Below are positions 25,400 to 37,115 of a stretch of 64,000 nucleotides of DNA, in pieces. A program made the position numbers and the translations under genes. The stretch lies in NCBI GenBank assembly GCA_028622995.1, contig JAJQJQ010000012.1, positions 2,356,001 to 2,420,000 of the forward strand, read 5' to 3'. The stretch is from Panagrolaimus kolymaensis (taxonomy: Eukaryota > Nematoda > Chromadorea > Rhabditida > Panagrolaimidae). Position 1 is the first letter of the stretch. Each line of letters opens with the position of its first letter. Under the pieces are notes generated by a model. That model searched no databases. It saw only the letters and a program-made list of their open reading frames with translations, and was not told the DNA's origin.

Positions 25400-25954
25400 A
25401 TGCTACTGCTTTTGGCTCTTTCGATTTTGAGTTTGATAAATTTTGAGGTTATTGAATGTTGTCAATCTAGTATTGGTGGAACTTGTGTAGGTGGCACAGC
25501 TTTTAATGGAGATTTGAGAGGTGTAAATCGAATTGAAACATGCGTTGAAGATATTTATAAAGATTGGTGTGTTATTGTGTGAGTTTTTGATTTTAATGAA
25601 AATTGTATCGTAATAATAAGTTAAGTTTCTTACAGATACAAAGAATATTACGACCAAGCAGATTTCCATTGTTTTAATTATTACAACACAAATCCGTTCC
25701 TCGGTGCTAAAGTCTGTGGTGATGGACTCTTGGATATTAACACGGGGGGTTGTGCTCGGCTTCGAGCTCCTGATGGTAGCGCATGTTTAGTTTGTTGTTG
25801 CAAAGGTGGAAATTGCAACAATCAATTTGTTTTTGCTAAAGAACTTTCACAATATTTTGTTTTTACAAATTCTTCTGTATCAAATAATCCTATTTTGGTT
25901 GTAATATTTTTGATCAAATTTTATTTAATTTTATATTTCACACATATACAATAA
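25400..25954 (+). CDS. Cys-rich secreted, probably GPI-anchored protein (ET/Ly6-like)
   Basis: Exons 25400-25578 and 25636-25954, 498 nt, 165 aa. The signal peptide MLLLLALSILSLINFEVIE is followed by a Cys-rich ectodomain beginning CCQSSIGGTC and ending CLVCCCKGGNCNN. Paired Cys and a terminal CC..CN box are typical of the nematode ET module and of Ly6/three-finger folds. The C-terminus ends with a hydrophobic stretch (PILVVIFLIKFYLILYF) fitting a GPI-attachment signal or a TM helix. It starts 162 bases after the previous stop on the same strand, so co-transcription is possible but unproven. The 3' end nearly abuts the convergent thiolase (54 bases). Confidence 0.8.
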
Positions 25955-26008
25955 ATAATCAGAAAATAAAAAAATACCAATTCACTATATTATTATTTAT
26001 CCATAAAC

Positions 26009-27564
26009 CTAATGTGGATAAGTTTCTACAATCATTCCAACACCATGACCTCCCGCAGCACAAGCAGCTATTAAAGCTAATTGGCCACCTTCTTTTTTTA
26101 AACGATTAGCTGCATGAGATACAAGTCTAACTCCGGTAGCTCCAAATGGATGTCCAATAGAAAGTGATCCACCCCATAAATTTAATTTATCTATTGGAAC
26201 TCGCCCAAATTTGCCATTAAGTTTCATTTGATCCTACAAAAAAGTTTTAAATAGAAATTGGAAAAAATATGTATTAATTAATCAACGGGTATAAAGTATT
26301 GAAAGCACTCACTTTGCAAAAGAAATCAGAATCAAGGGCATTTAAATTGGCAAGAACTTGACCAGCAAAAGCTTCATGAATTTCAAATACATCAATATCA
26401 CTAAGTTTAAGGCCAGCTTTAGCGAGAAGTTTTGGAATAACATATGCTGGACTTAATAAAAGTTGATCTTTGGGATCTTGAGCAACAAAAAGGAAATCAC
26501 GAAGATAAGCTTTAGGTTTGTATCCTTTTTGCTTTGCAAATTCTTCAGTTGTTATCAAAGCAGCTGATGCACCATCGGTTAAGAATGAAGCATTTCCAGC
26601 GGTTACAGTACCATGAGGTTTGATAAAGGCGGGTTTAAGAGAACTAAGCTTTTCAATAGTTGAAACTCGAATACCATTATCAACTGAAATACTTTCACCT
26701 TTTTTGCCTGGAACAAAAACGGGAGCAATATCAGTTAAATATCCTTTTTTAGCTGCTTCTTGAGCAAGGGTATGTGAACGAATTGCGAATTCATCTTGTT
26801 CACTAAAAAATTGGAGTTTCATTAAATTGAAAGAAAGGATGCAAACAAACCGCCGAGAAACACCAAATGCAGCAGCAAGCCGATCTCCACTATGTCCCAT
26901 AGTTTCACCTGAAGTAAATTCAGCAACAGCTGGTAATTCAGGACTTAATAAATTAGTAAAAATGGTTTTTCCAAGAGAAAGTTTATCGGGCATTGTTTTA
27001 GCTTTTTGCAATGAAAGCATTGCCGCCCGTGCCTTTCTATTGTATCGAATAGGAACATCAGATAAAACTTCAACGCCTCCAGCAATTCCTGCTTTCATAT
27101 AACCGCATGAAAGCATACCCATAATTTGTGTCATTGCAACATTAGCAGAAATGCAAGCTAATGTAACGGTGTTGCATGGAACCTAAACATTTGGAATTTA
27201 AGAAGTGTTTAAAAGAAAAACGTAAACTAACAGTGTCGGGGAAACCAGCAGTAAGCCAAGCTTCACGTGCAATATTACTTGTTTTAGGTTCTTGAATAAC
27301 CGTTCCACAACTAACATGTCCAATATCTTCAAATGCGACGCCCGTTCGTTTTATCAAAGCTTGAAGTGCAAATCTTTGAAGATCAACAGCCATAAAATCT
27401 TTGTAAGCTGTTCCCGAAACAGCAAAAGGTGTTCGAACTCCATCAACAAAAACAATATTTGGATGTCCAGGTTTTTCTAAAGATTTTTTTGAGCTTGATG
27501 CTGCTGCCGCAGAATATAGCCGGATTTGTTGGGGAAAAGTATCTCGACTTAAACGGCTAAGCAT
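26009..27564 (-). CDS. HADHB: Mitochondrial trifunctional enzyme beta subunit (long-chain 3-ketoacyl-CoA thiolase)
   Basis: Last step of long-chain fatty-acid beta-oxidation, cleaving 3-ketoacyl-CoA with CoA in the inner-membrane trifunctional complex. Exons (minus): 27232-27564, 26851-27182, 26313-26802 and 26009-26233, total 1380 nt, 459 aa (human 474). The Arg/Ser/Ala-rich N-terminus ([18 protein letters not shown]) is a mitochondrial presequence. Thiolase landmarks: VDGVRTPF, catalytic Cys in [39 protein letters not shown], the His box [14 protein letters not shown], and the second Cys in [27 protein letters not shown] and LSPAYVIPK distinguish it as the HADHB branch. All catalytic residues are present. 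Confidence 0.96.
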
Positions 27565-28775
27565 TTTGTTGAACCTGGAAATGATAAAATCGAATCATAC
27601 ACGATAATGAAATTTTATAATAATAATCAAAGATGAAAACGCGAAAGATATTCTCATTCGCTGCATACATTGAAAAAGGTGGAAATTAGAACGCGGAGAA
27701 AGACTACACCAATCGTGCAACAACACAGTTGCGTAGATTTTTTGGACTTTGTCCGATGAACATTATGTCAGCGATGAGGTCGGTCAAAGTCATCCTTTAA
27801 GAAAGATAAGTAGTTACGAAATGCCAGCAATGCGGTAATTAATTGAATTTGGAAACAAAAAAAAGTTTTTAAAAATTTTACAAGCTTTTCTAATTCTAAT
27901 AAATAAATGGAAATACTAAATCAGCAATTACAAAATTAAAAGAAAAGCAAGCTTGCATTATTTAAAAATCGTTATAACTGGCTTGTGAATGCGGTAGATA
28001 GAATCAATAATGGCGTTTGAATAATAAAGTTGAGCGAGAGAAAAAAAAATGTGGTGAAGGCGCTTTTTTAGTGAAGGGGAATGAATGATTGATAAAATAA
28101 TTAAAATCAATAATATTTATCTCGACTAATCTTACTTGATGACTATCCTTTTAGGTATTGTGGTATGCATCCTTTCACGGCTATTATGAAATGTGAGGTC
28201 ATCAAAAAATTACTAATAAACAAATTAAGGTGTTTGAGGCTCATATTGATAAAAAATAAAATTTGAAAGAGGTTTTCAATATTTCAAAAGCTTCATACTT
28301 GCATAGCATAAAAAGTTTATTGAACTTGCAATTTCAAGTTTTGAAAATAATAACAATAGACTCAGCTTTATTAAAAAATGAAAAAGTAGGGTGGCTAAAC
28401 TCCAGAAGTGCCAAAATTAAGCATGAACGAGCAAAAGTTTATATGTACTTTTTATAAACTATAGTAACACTTACAATCTGATTTTTTTGCAGCTTTCGAA
28501 CCCTGGGCTTGAACGATGGATGAAAAACGAAAGATAATTTTATGCTAATTGTTTGTATGTAACGTTATCATGGGAACGATGTAAAATCATTTCCCGATAG
28601 GGAAAATTCTGAACTTCGTTTATTCAGTTGCCTTCTTTTTGCTTTTTAAAAATTGTCATTTCCCTTTTTCGGTAAGTCAATGAATCAGGCGTGTTCCATT
28701 TTGTCATTTTTTTTCTTCCATTGTTTACCTTATTAGTTATGTTTCAGGGCATTGAAATTCTCAAAACACAATAAC
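27565..28775. promoter_or_regulatory. Divergent regulatory region between two thiolase genes
   Basis: 1.2 kb between the HADHB start (-) and the ACAA2 start (+). It must contain both promoters and perhaps a 5' non-coding exon: TTTTTTTGCAG ending near 28491, and GTTTCAG at 28741-28747, are acceptor-like. No tRNA or repeat was found. Confidence 0.55.
28741..28747 (+). other. Likely trans-splice (or 5'UTR) acceptor
   Basis: GTTTCAG ends 28 bases before the ATG at 28776 and has no matching upstream coding exon. This position is typical of spliced-leader addition in nematodes. Confidence 0.5.
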
Positions 28776-30062
28776 ATGGCTTCACGACCAGGAATCTTCA
28801 TTGTTGGTGCAAAACGAACTGCTTTTGGTGCATTTGGTGGCAAACTCAAGGGTCATTCAGAAACAGAACTTGCATCCATTACTGCAGGAGCAGCTCTCAA
28901 AAGTTCTTCGATTTCTCCAGAAAAAGTTGATCATATCGTTTATGGAAATGTCATTCAAACTTCACAATGTGCGCCTTATCTTGCTCGTCATGCTGGTTTA
29001 AAAATTGGATTACCTAATGAAGTTCCAGCTGTTACAGTTAATCGTCTATGTGGATCTGGATTTGATGCAATTATTAACGGAGCTCTCGTAAGCGCTGATT
29101 AACGTTTTCTTGTTTTATCATCAAATTTTTAGCAAATTATTGCTGGTGAATCCAATGTTATCATCGCTGGTGGATCAGAAAATATGTCGCAAGCACCTTT
29201 TGTTGTTCGTGATACTCGTTTTGGCACTACTCTTGGGAAAACTATCATCGTGAGTTTTTTTTTCTTTTATTATTTTCAGTTTTACATTATTGTTGTTTTT
29301 TAGTACGAAGACAGCTTGGTAGCAGCTTCTCTTGATTGGCATATTAAAGTTCCAATGGCCTTGACCGCTGAAAAACTTGGTGATATGTACAAGCTTACTC
29401 GTAAAGATGTCGATGAATATGCTCTTCGTTCACAAACTCGCTGGAAATTAGCTAATAGCGCTGGTTATTTCAAGAATGAAATTGTTCCTATTTCAATCAA
29501 AAGCAAGAAAGACAATCAACAATTTGATGTTGATGAACATCCTCGTGATACAACAATTGAAATCTTAACAAAACTTCCTGCTGTATTCAAGAAAAATGGT
29601 CTTGTCACTGCTGGAAATGCTTCAGGTATTTGTGATGGCGCAGCCGCTGTTGTTCTTGCAAGTGAATCAGCTGTTCAAAGTTTGAATCTTCAACCTATTG
29701 TTCGACTCGTTGCATGGCATACTATTGGTTGTGATCCTACAATTATGGGTATTGGTCCAGTTGATGCTATCAAAGCTGTATGCAAGAAATCTGGTGTACC
29801 ATTAGAAAAAATTGATTTGGTCGAAGTTAATGAAGCTTTTGCTGCTCAATGCCTTGCAGTTCAACAAGAACTCAAAATTGAAAATGAACGTTTCAATGTC
29901 AATGGTGGCGCTATTGCTGTTGGACATCCACTTGGTGCATCAGGTGCTCGCATCACTGGTCATTTAGCTCATGAAATGAAACGTCGTGGTGTCAAATATG
30001 GTATCGGATCTGCTTGTATTGGTGGAGGTCAAGGTATAGCTGTATTGCTTGAATTAATTTAA
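28776..30062 (+). CDS. ACAA2: 3-ketoacyl-CoA thiolase, ACAA2 type (mitochondrial)
   Basis: Thiolytic cleavage of medium-chain 3-ketoacyl-CoA in mitochondrial beta-oxidation. Exons 28776-29087, 29133-29249 and 29304-30062, total 1188 nt, 395 aa (human ACAA2 397). Landmarks: VGAKRTAFGAFGG, catalytic Cys92 in VNRLCGSGF (same number as human), GGSENMSQAP, NGLVTAGNASG, EVNEAFAAQ, the His box NGGAIAVGHPLGASG, and Cys in GSACIGGGQG. There is no long presequence, as expected because the ACAA2 N-terminus acts as an uncleaved import signal. An in-frame TTG upstream would add a few residues, but the ATG at 28776 aligns with the family start. Confidence 0.96.
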
Positions 30063-30732
30063 ATCAACCTTTTGTATGAAATATTCTTCTTTTCTGATTG
30101 TATTGTCATGTTATATGTAATGAGATTTTATATGTTTAAGGATATTTTGTAACTAATTTGAAATAAATGTATATTCTTTACTTGCATCACTTTCAGAGAC
30201 ATATCGAGAGTACAACATTGATTGAATAAACAGCACAAGTTTTTACAAAAAAAGATTGGTCTAAAACGTTTGTCGCTAGTCCAATTATCGCTAAAAATTT
30301 GTCAATTCCTCCTTCAATTACCATTCATAAACATCCAATTGTTGAAAGTGCACCAGCAGCAGCATGATCTTTAACAACCGATTTTCCATCAAAGTTTTCA
30401 AAAAAAAAGTTTTCCCTCAGGGCATTAACCAACCTTTTATATTGCAAACATATGTGCTTGGGAACATTAAAAATCGTTAATTCCACACAAAATTACCCTA
30501 TTCTGAAAGTTTCTTACTTATAAACCTTTAAAATGGCAAGGCTTCCTCATTTGGCGCTTTCATTAGGGTTTCCATATTAGACATTTCCTCATTAGGAATT
30601 AAAGTTCTTATCATTACATCTTATTCACATGAAAGACTTTATTACAACAAGGTTTAACATTCAAATGAAAAGAAACAAAAAAGAAAATCAAACAAGTTTA
30701 AACAATAAGAAAGATAAAACATAGTATGTAAT
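30063..30732. other. Convergent intergenic region with a possible gene relic
   Basis: 670 bases between the ACAA2 stop (+) and the coiled-coil gene stop (-). Bases 30176-30430 hold a coding-like minus-strand stretch described separately; the remainder shows nothing. Confidence 0.5.
30176..30430 (-). pseudogene. Possible pseudogene fragment
   Basis: Read on the minus strand, this stretch encodes NFDGKSVVKDHAAAGALSTI, GCL, a TGA stop, then MVIEGGIDKFLAIIGLATN and a hydrophobic continuation to another stop. The composition is unlike random AT-rich frames, and the single TGA could be a decayed TGG. The GGIDKFL pattern is loosely reminiscent of proteasome Rpn1-type repeats, but too weak to name. 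No ATG or splice context was found. Confidence 0.3.
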
Positions 30733-31296
30733 TCAGTGATATCCAAGTTCATAATCATCAATATCGTCATCACCATAGCCCTCTTCTTCATCGGATGTTT
30801 CCTCATTAAATACGACTCGACATTCACTTAAAATGAGATCACCTTTTACACGGACAAATTTGCATCCCACAGATTTAGCATGTCGATGAAATTTAGAGTC
30901 AGCAGCTTCTTCGCCAAATTTCTTCAGAAGATCCTTTATGTGTTCTTTTGCTCCATTTATAGATAATTCCAAACGTAAAATTCTATCGTCCAAATTTTCT
31001 TTTTCTTTCTCAAAATGAATGATATCTGTTTCTAAGTTCATTAAGCTCATAGCATCTTTATCATTCTCAGATGTTTCTGGATCAAGCTTAATGATTTCTC
31101 GAGCCATTTCATATTCGCCATGAGCATTGAGGATTTCAACCATCGATTCAAAATCAGCTTCATACATTTGGGCTTTTTGTGTCAACCTTTCAATTTCATC
31201 TTGATTTTCTTTTTTTGAAAGTTTTTCATCAAGCTTGACACGATGGACGCTATTTCGAAGACTTTGAAGTAGTTCAGCTTTAATAAAATGGGCCAT
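30733..31296 (-). CDS. Unrecognised coiled-coil protein with acidic tail
   Basis: Intronless 187-aa frame. It is Lys/Glu-rich with heptad-like spacing of hydrophobics from about residue 20 to 130, predicting a coiled coil. A short more globular stretch (KFHRHAKSVGCKFVRVKG) follows, then a very acidic C-terminus (EETSDEEEGYGDDDIDDYE). No signal peptide or TM. An acceptor-like TTTTTAG ends at 31327, 31 bases before the ATG, supporting this start and spliced-leader addition. I do not recognise the family. Length and composition make chance occurrence very unlikely in this AT-rich sequence. Confidence 0.75.
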   Translation of the reverse strand: MAHFIKAELLQSLRNSVHRVKLDEKLSKKENQDEIERLTQKAQMYEADFESMVEILNAHGEYEMAREIIKLDPETSENDKDAMSLMNLETDIIHFEKEKENLDDRILRLELSINGAKEHIKDLLKKFGEEAADSKFHRHAKSVGCKFVRVKGDLILSECRVVFNEETSDEEEGYGDDDIDDYELGYH

Positions 31297-32177
31297 TTTG
31301 AGAGCAAATTCACAGAAATATTGATCCTAAAAATGAAGAAAACAATGATGAAATGTTTTAAAAAAAAATAAACGAACGCGGAAGCAAGAAACTATGGAAA
31401 ACAAAAAGAAGTGAGAAGATGAAACAAATTTACAAAAAGTGATCGCTGAAATTTTTCTTTCGATCATCGAAAAAAGTGTTTGTGGCTTCTGACGCGATTG
31501 ATTGCTTACGGATTATGGAAAATAACGAAAGTGAAATTATTTATGAAGTTTATGTATGCATGCTCGTTGCTACCATTTTCAAAGATATTTCTTTATTATT
31601 TTATTTTACAACATAGCTTGAATTGTTTTTGATATATTTCATTTTGACACATGAAATTATTTCGGGTCATTTTACTACAGAGTATTTTTGTCGAATTTTA
31701 CTTGTTTAGTAAAAAAATATTTTAAGAAAATAATATCTAAATAAACAAGTTTTTATTTTATTTAGATCAAAGCTTTTTCATATTTTCTTTGAAGTGTATC
31801 TATCTATCTATCGCCCACCGTGATGATGGCTGCTGGCAACAACTGGCATTTAAGACATGAGGAATGGGAATTGAGCCAGCTGACTTACTTACTGATTGAC
31901 AATGATCCAATCCGGGTGCCGGGGACACTAAAAAGCAACGTTTCTTTCTAATTTTACGGGCAATCAATGTTGCGTTTTAAAGATTTTTTTTAACTTTAAC
32001 GATTTTAATGGGATTTTTCCCTTTCTCATTTGAATTTTTTTAAATTTAAATTACGGCATTAAAATATTTGAAATATGTCTCACTCGTGTATGTGTGGTTA
32101 ACAGATGCCCATCTTAAAGAATTAAGTTAAATTCATAATAATATAGTTGAGAAAATTTCAGAAATTATTTTGCAAAT
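31297..32177. promoter_or_regulatory. Divergent intergenic region
   Basis: Promoter interval for the coiled-coil gene (-) and the four-TM gene (+). Contains a short (TATC) run near 31800 and a GC-richer patch near 31810-31930. No exon could be assembled. Confidence 0.4.
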
Positions 32178-32923
32178 ATGCTTTTTATGAATCGCGCTCC
32201 CATGGATGCGGAAGCGACAAAATATGAAGAATATTCAATTCCAGATCAAAATGCTGCAAGGAATAACCTTAGGGTTTGTTATTATTTTACATAAATTAAA
32301 ATTTCTGCTTTGATGTTTCATCACCGAAAATAATGGACATGATTTTCTTTCAGACCGTCGCAATTGCCATTACAATATTTTATTTATTTTTATCCCTCAT
32401 TATTGTAATGTTTTATCCACCCATTTCACTTGTATCATTAATTTTTCCTGGAATTACAATATTTTTAGTTCTTTGTGCAATGAAATCTCCAAGAGAAGAT
32501 GCATTTTGGCCATGCATTTTGATGGGTGTAAATTACATTTTAATCTTTGATGCATTAAAAAAAATTCACAAATTTAAATTTTTTATAGAGTCTTGGTTTA
32601 CTTTTGAAACTTGTGGCATGCATTGTATTTCTTTCTATTTTTGGATTTTCTGGATTTTCAAGCGATAGTCGCAAGTTACCCAATCCCAGAACGTTGCTAT
32701 CAAAGAATTCAAAAGGTAAATGTGATTTGAAAGTTACAACCCTTCTTTTTATTTGATGGCTTCAAGTTTTACGTGTAAATTTTTAGGAACTGAGTCATTA
32801 TCATCTGATATGCGAGCATTATTTTTTACTATTTTAGCTGGAGCTGAATTCTTTTTATTTATTATTACTTGTTGCGTTCAATGGCATTTAGTTGCATTTC
32901 GAAAGTGTATGCAACAACAGTAA
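32178..32923 (+). CDS. Unrecognised four-transmembrane protein
   Basis: Exons 32178-32273, 32354-32527, 32589-32715 and 32787-32923, total 534 nt, 177 aa. A polar N-terminus (MLFMNRAPMDAEATKYEEYS) is followed by four hydrophobic segments: VAIAITIFYLFLSLIIVMFY, ISLVSLIFPGITIFLVLC, LLLKLVACIVFLSIFGF and FTILAGAEFFLFIITCCV. The C-terminus is short and polar, ending MQQQ. Both termini are probably cytoplasmic. The loop after TM3 (SSDSRKLPNPRTLLSKNSKG) is basic. The plan resembles small tetraspan families, but there is no CCG motif of true tetraspanins. Family unknown. Confidence 0.8.
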
Positions 32924-33358
32924 TTTTACGATATACAAATCAATTTTTTTAAAGCAAACAACATATTTATCGTATTTGCCTCAAATTTTTAAATAACAAA
33001 CTCGGAGCTTCTTTGTAATTAAATTCTCTATTTTTAATCATTTTAATAGCTGAATCAAAAGAATAATAAACGATGTAATTTCAATTGTTGAATTTTAGCA
33101 AACTAATTTTTTGATTTTTATAAATAAATTTAATTCTGTACGGCTTTTTAAAGTTTGTAGAAAAATATTGTAATAAACAAAAAATATGTAAATAGTATAG
33201 CACGAGGATTCTTGAAGCGAATACACCTGTTTTTGCCAGCTGTTTTAACGAGAGTTTACGCGTGGCAATTGAAGGAAAGCTTTATTACTTACGTCCTCCT
33301 TTTCATTTCTTCTCAAATGTTTTTATCGTAAAAAGCCATTAAATTATCATACATAAAA
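32924..33358. other. Intergenic, nothing recognised
   Basis: 435 AT-rich bases holding the 3'UTR of the four-TM gene and the promoter of the ankyrin/GH20-like gene. Confidence 0.5.
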
Positions 33359-36300
33359 ATGGTTGAGGAAAAGCTTCAAAATGGTAGTGGAGAAGAAGAT
33401 CCTAAAGAACTTCTTCGAATTGCAGTTAAAGATGGCAGAGTTGATGTATTGCGATCAGTGCTTCAACAACTTGGTTTGAATTTACTTTTATTACTCGTAT
33501 AAATAAACAGGGAATGAATGGTTTCAGAAAAAGGTTCACAATTTGCTGAACTTATTGATGGTCAATTAAAAGATTTTGATGGATCGTTATTACATTTAGC
33601 AGTTTCCATAGGTTTGGATATATTATATCACAAAGTGTATCTATAAAATATTATGCATTTTTAGATTCCGTTGATTCAGTAAGAACTTTACTTACAAGTG
33701 GAGCAAATCCATGCGTTCAAAATAATGCTGGTAAAACCGCTGTTGCGTTAGCATCAAGTGATGGAATTAAAGCTGCTTTTGTTCAAGAATTGATGCAAGC
33801 TATTGCTATTTCAAAGTTAGTCGTCGTTATTTTTATTCTTTCTTTTTAATTTTAAAATTTCTCTTTTTAAGTCTTGGACGTATTTGCCAACTTCTTGCAG
33901 CTGGAGTTAGTGTAAATTCCATTGATTCTCCACACACTCAAAATACCGCATTGCATTATGCTTCATCATTTGCTTCGGAAGAAGTTGTAAGGTAAAAAAA
34001 CTAAAATTTTTAGCCATATTTTATTTTAGTTCATATTGAGTTTGTAGGACTCTATGTGAATCGGGAGCTAACGTAAATGCTCTAAATATTCAAAATGATA
34101 CACCTTTGCATGATGCTGTGTGCCGAAAAAACGAAGCCATCACAAAAATTTTATTGGATTTTGGTGCAGATTCAACTATTCAAAATACAAATGGTGAAAG
34201 TCCTGTGGAATTGGCAGAAAAACGGGCTCCACAATTATTATCACTTTTTAGTTTAAACAAGTTTGTACTTTCAATTATTTTCATGTAAGTGAAATAAGAA
34301 ATATTTTAGTGTTGCTCAAGTTGTTCATCGAACTCAATCAATTGATTCAATTGATTTTGATCGATCTTCAATAATTTCAACTGATACAGCTCCATTATTT
34401 ACTGAAAAGCCTCCAACTTTAGGAAAAATAGAAAGTTGGACTGATTTAATTTGGCCTCAACCACATTATCTTAAAATTGATCCAAAGTAAAAAATAATCT
34501 TTATCTTCTCAAACATAATTTAACTTTAAAACTTTTTTTAGTGATCGTGTAATGAAATTTCCAACGGATAACAAACTAAAAATTTATTTTGATGGCGCAG
34601 GTGATGGGGAGCCAAGACGTATTATGCAAGTGGTACAAACATTTGTACCATATTTAAATTCCCTTCCCCTTCAAATCGAATATCGAGGTCACAAAGTTTC
34701 TGATTCCAAGCTTGATGGAAGAATTATGTGTGGAGTTTTTGAAGATGGTGAACGTCCAGGAACTTACACCTTGGATATTCGACCCGATGGAATTCAGCTT
34801 ATGTCAAATGATTATGCTGGAATTCGACATGGCTTTGCAACGCTAGTTCAAATTTTACGAATCTTTAGAATTTCTGATGGCAAACGTAAATTATCCAGTG
34901 CATCTTCATTGAATGGATATTCAAATGGAAATATGATGAGCCCATCCAATTTATATACAGAAATTGCAAACGAAGCCTCTCAAGTTAGTGTTATTCCATG
35001 TTTATCCATTCGAGATTATCCTGATTTAACCGTTCGAGCAGTATTTCAAGATTTTAGTGGTTGTAAAATGTTGAATGTTGATACCGTAATTCAACTTGTT
35101 AATCGATTGAGTTATTGTAAAGCAAATTATTTTTTTGTTAATTTTGAAATTCGTACTACTGATCGTTATCAATTACCATATACCAATCGAGATTTATTTC
35201 ATATGACTCAAGTTTGTGAAGAACTTTTTATTAAGGTTTGCATTTTCCTATATATTTTATCATGGCTGTAATGAAAAATATTGTGTTTTTAGCTTGTTCC
35301 ATCACTCGATTTACAAACAAATAGCGTTGACATTCCATTAGCTTTAAAAATCATTGATTTATTTTTGGATGATTTCCCACTTTCGCGCATAGCACATTTT
35401 GGACCTAATCTTTCCTCAATTCTTGTACAAAATTTCAATCTTCTTGATTCAATTCAAAAACGTATTCCACGAATATTTCTTTCGGCTGAAGAAATTCGTC
35501 CATCGGATACTTGGGTAAAACGTTTGCCATCATATGTCACACTTTGTGTGGAAGGAAAATATCCATTTAATATGGAAGAATTTATTTCACCTTCCATCAA
35601 TCTTGTTCTTAAATTTCCAACCACGGATATTGGATTTCTTTGTGCTTCACCTGAAACCACAGCTAAAAATGCTTTACTTGCAACACAATTATGCCAAAAA
35701 ATTTCAACTCGAGGTATTATGATTTGTGATAATTCAAATGGATGTGAAATTATGCCACCATCTATGTCATTGATGCCTGAATGCGCTTGCATTGGAGCAG
35801 CATGGAATCGATCGGTGGATATTAAACGTTTTGCATTTTTACTTCCTCGAATAACAGCCGAACATTTTTTGCTTGATAGTAATTTGGTTGTTTTACTTGA
35901 CCAAGCTGCAAACATTGGTCGAATTGAACATGAATTAACCAAATATAGCAGCGGTTATACTAAAATTTCTTCAAATGGTACTGCATCCACAGCCAATTTC
36001 GGAATATCAGTTTTTGTTGAAATTTTGTTAAATCCTGAAAATATTCAATTAAAACGATTGACTCCCTCCATGTTTAAAAAGGCTCGAATTGAATTACAAA
36101 GATCTATGAGAGCATTAAAAGATGCTCGAAGTGCAATGAGATATGAACAATATGAGCTTGCTTTAATTTTAGCTGAAATTCAACTTGTTACTGAATTAAT
36201 GACTCTTGTTAGCAAGTAAGTCCTACAAATTCAAAAACAACACAATAAGTAACAAATTATTCAATAATAATGTTTTTAGAATTGGTCAACAATTATGTTA

Positions 36301-36583
36301 TTATGGGTCTGGTAAAGGTGCTGCTTTTAATACCAGTAATGGCAATGCAGCTGAAATAAGTGCAGCTGAACATCTTGGAATCCAAGGTCATGGAGTATCC
36401 AAGCTTCCACAAGCTATTCGAACGGATCTTGCAAATAATCTCCTTGAAATTCGTCGCAAATTCCAACATACTTGGATGTGTCGTAATCTCGCATATACTT
36501 TACCAAATGCTTTGAAAATGTTTGATAATCTTTTTCGTGCACTTTTGCCTCCAGGAATGCAAGAATATGAAAAAGTTTTATAA
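33359..36583 (+). CDS. Ankyrin-repeat protein fused to a GH20 (beta-hexosaminidase)-like pseudoenzyme domain
   Basis: Exons: 33359-33473, 33528-33611, 33665-33815, 33872-33991, 34048-34260, 34310-34486, 34542-35235, 35293-36215 and 36280-36583, total 2781 nt, 926 aa. No signal peptide, so probably cytosolic. Residues about 15-215 are ankyrin repeats (DGSLLHLAVS, NTALHYASS, NDTPLHDAVCRKNEAITKIL, LLDFGADSTIQNTNGESPVE). Residues about 287-390 match the small alpha/beta domain preceding GH20 barrels (GTYTLDIRPDGIQLMSNDYA, then GIRHGFATLVQIL). Residues about 435-740 match the GH20 barrel entry (IRDYPDLTVRAVFQDFSG, LVNRLSYCKANYFFVNFEIR). Where active GH20 enzymes carry H..(W)..D-E, I find no Asp-Glu catalytic pair, so it is probably inactive. 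Role inferred as glycan binding or scaffolding. Confidence 0.85.
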
Positions 36584-37115
36584 TTAATTATTGTAAAGCC
36601 GGGTTGTTGGGTGTTTTTAACCTTGTTTGCCTTAATAATTTTCTTTAATTATATAAGTGCTTTGAAATATTTAATAATTATTTATTTAAAACTAAATTAT
36701 GTTTTGGTTTTTATTTAGTGCAATCTTCTTCTTTGCTTCTTCTTTTTTTTTTTATCAATGAGATCGAGCGCGCTTGTTTTATCTGTGATATTATATTTCC
36801 AATGAGAATATTAAAACTTCATAAAAAATTAACCTGAAAGCCTATCGCAATAAATTATTTTTGCTATATTTTTCGTTTCAAATTCACAGTTTAAAAGATT
36901 TTAGCGATGAAGAAAAATTACTCCATGGAGAGAAAGGATAGTGAACATATGTTAAAACGTTAACATATTTTATTTTTGTGGTGAAAAAATAAACAATTAT
37001 TTAATTTAGAAACGTTCAATGTGATTAAAAAATGAGGAAAAAACAATAAACAAAAAGAGAAATAGGAAAATTTTATTGGAGAATTTACAAAAACATTAAA
37101 ATACATAAAATAAAA
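36584..37115. other. Convergent intergenic region
   Basis: About 530 bases between two converging 3' ends, with poly-T tracts and AATAAA-like signals; no coding signal. Confidence 0.5.

Noticed and set aside
24058..25954. Two-gene operon
   Set aside because: Spacing of 162 bases is compatible, but no SL2-type intercistronic signal or functional link is visible, so not claimed.
28480..28560. tRNA gene suggested by GGGTTCGAA on the minus strand
   Set aside because: No acceptor-stem pairing, D-arm or anticodon arm can be placed at the right distance.
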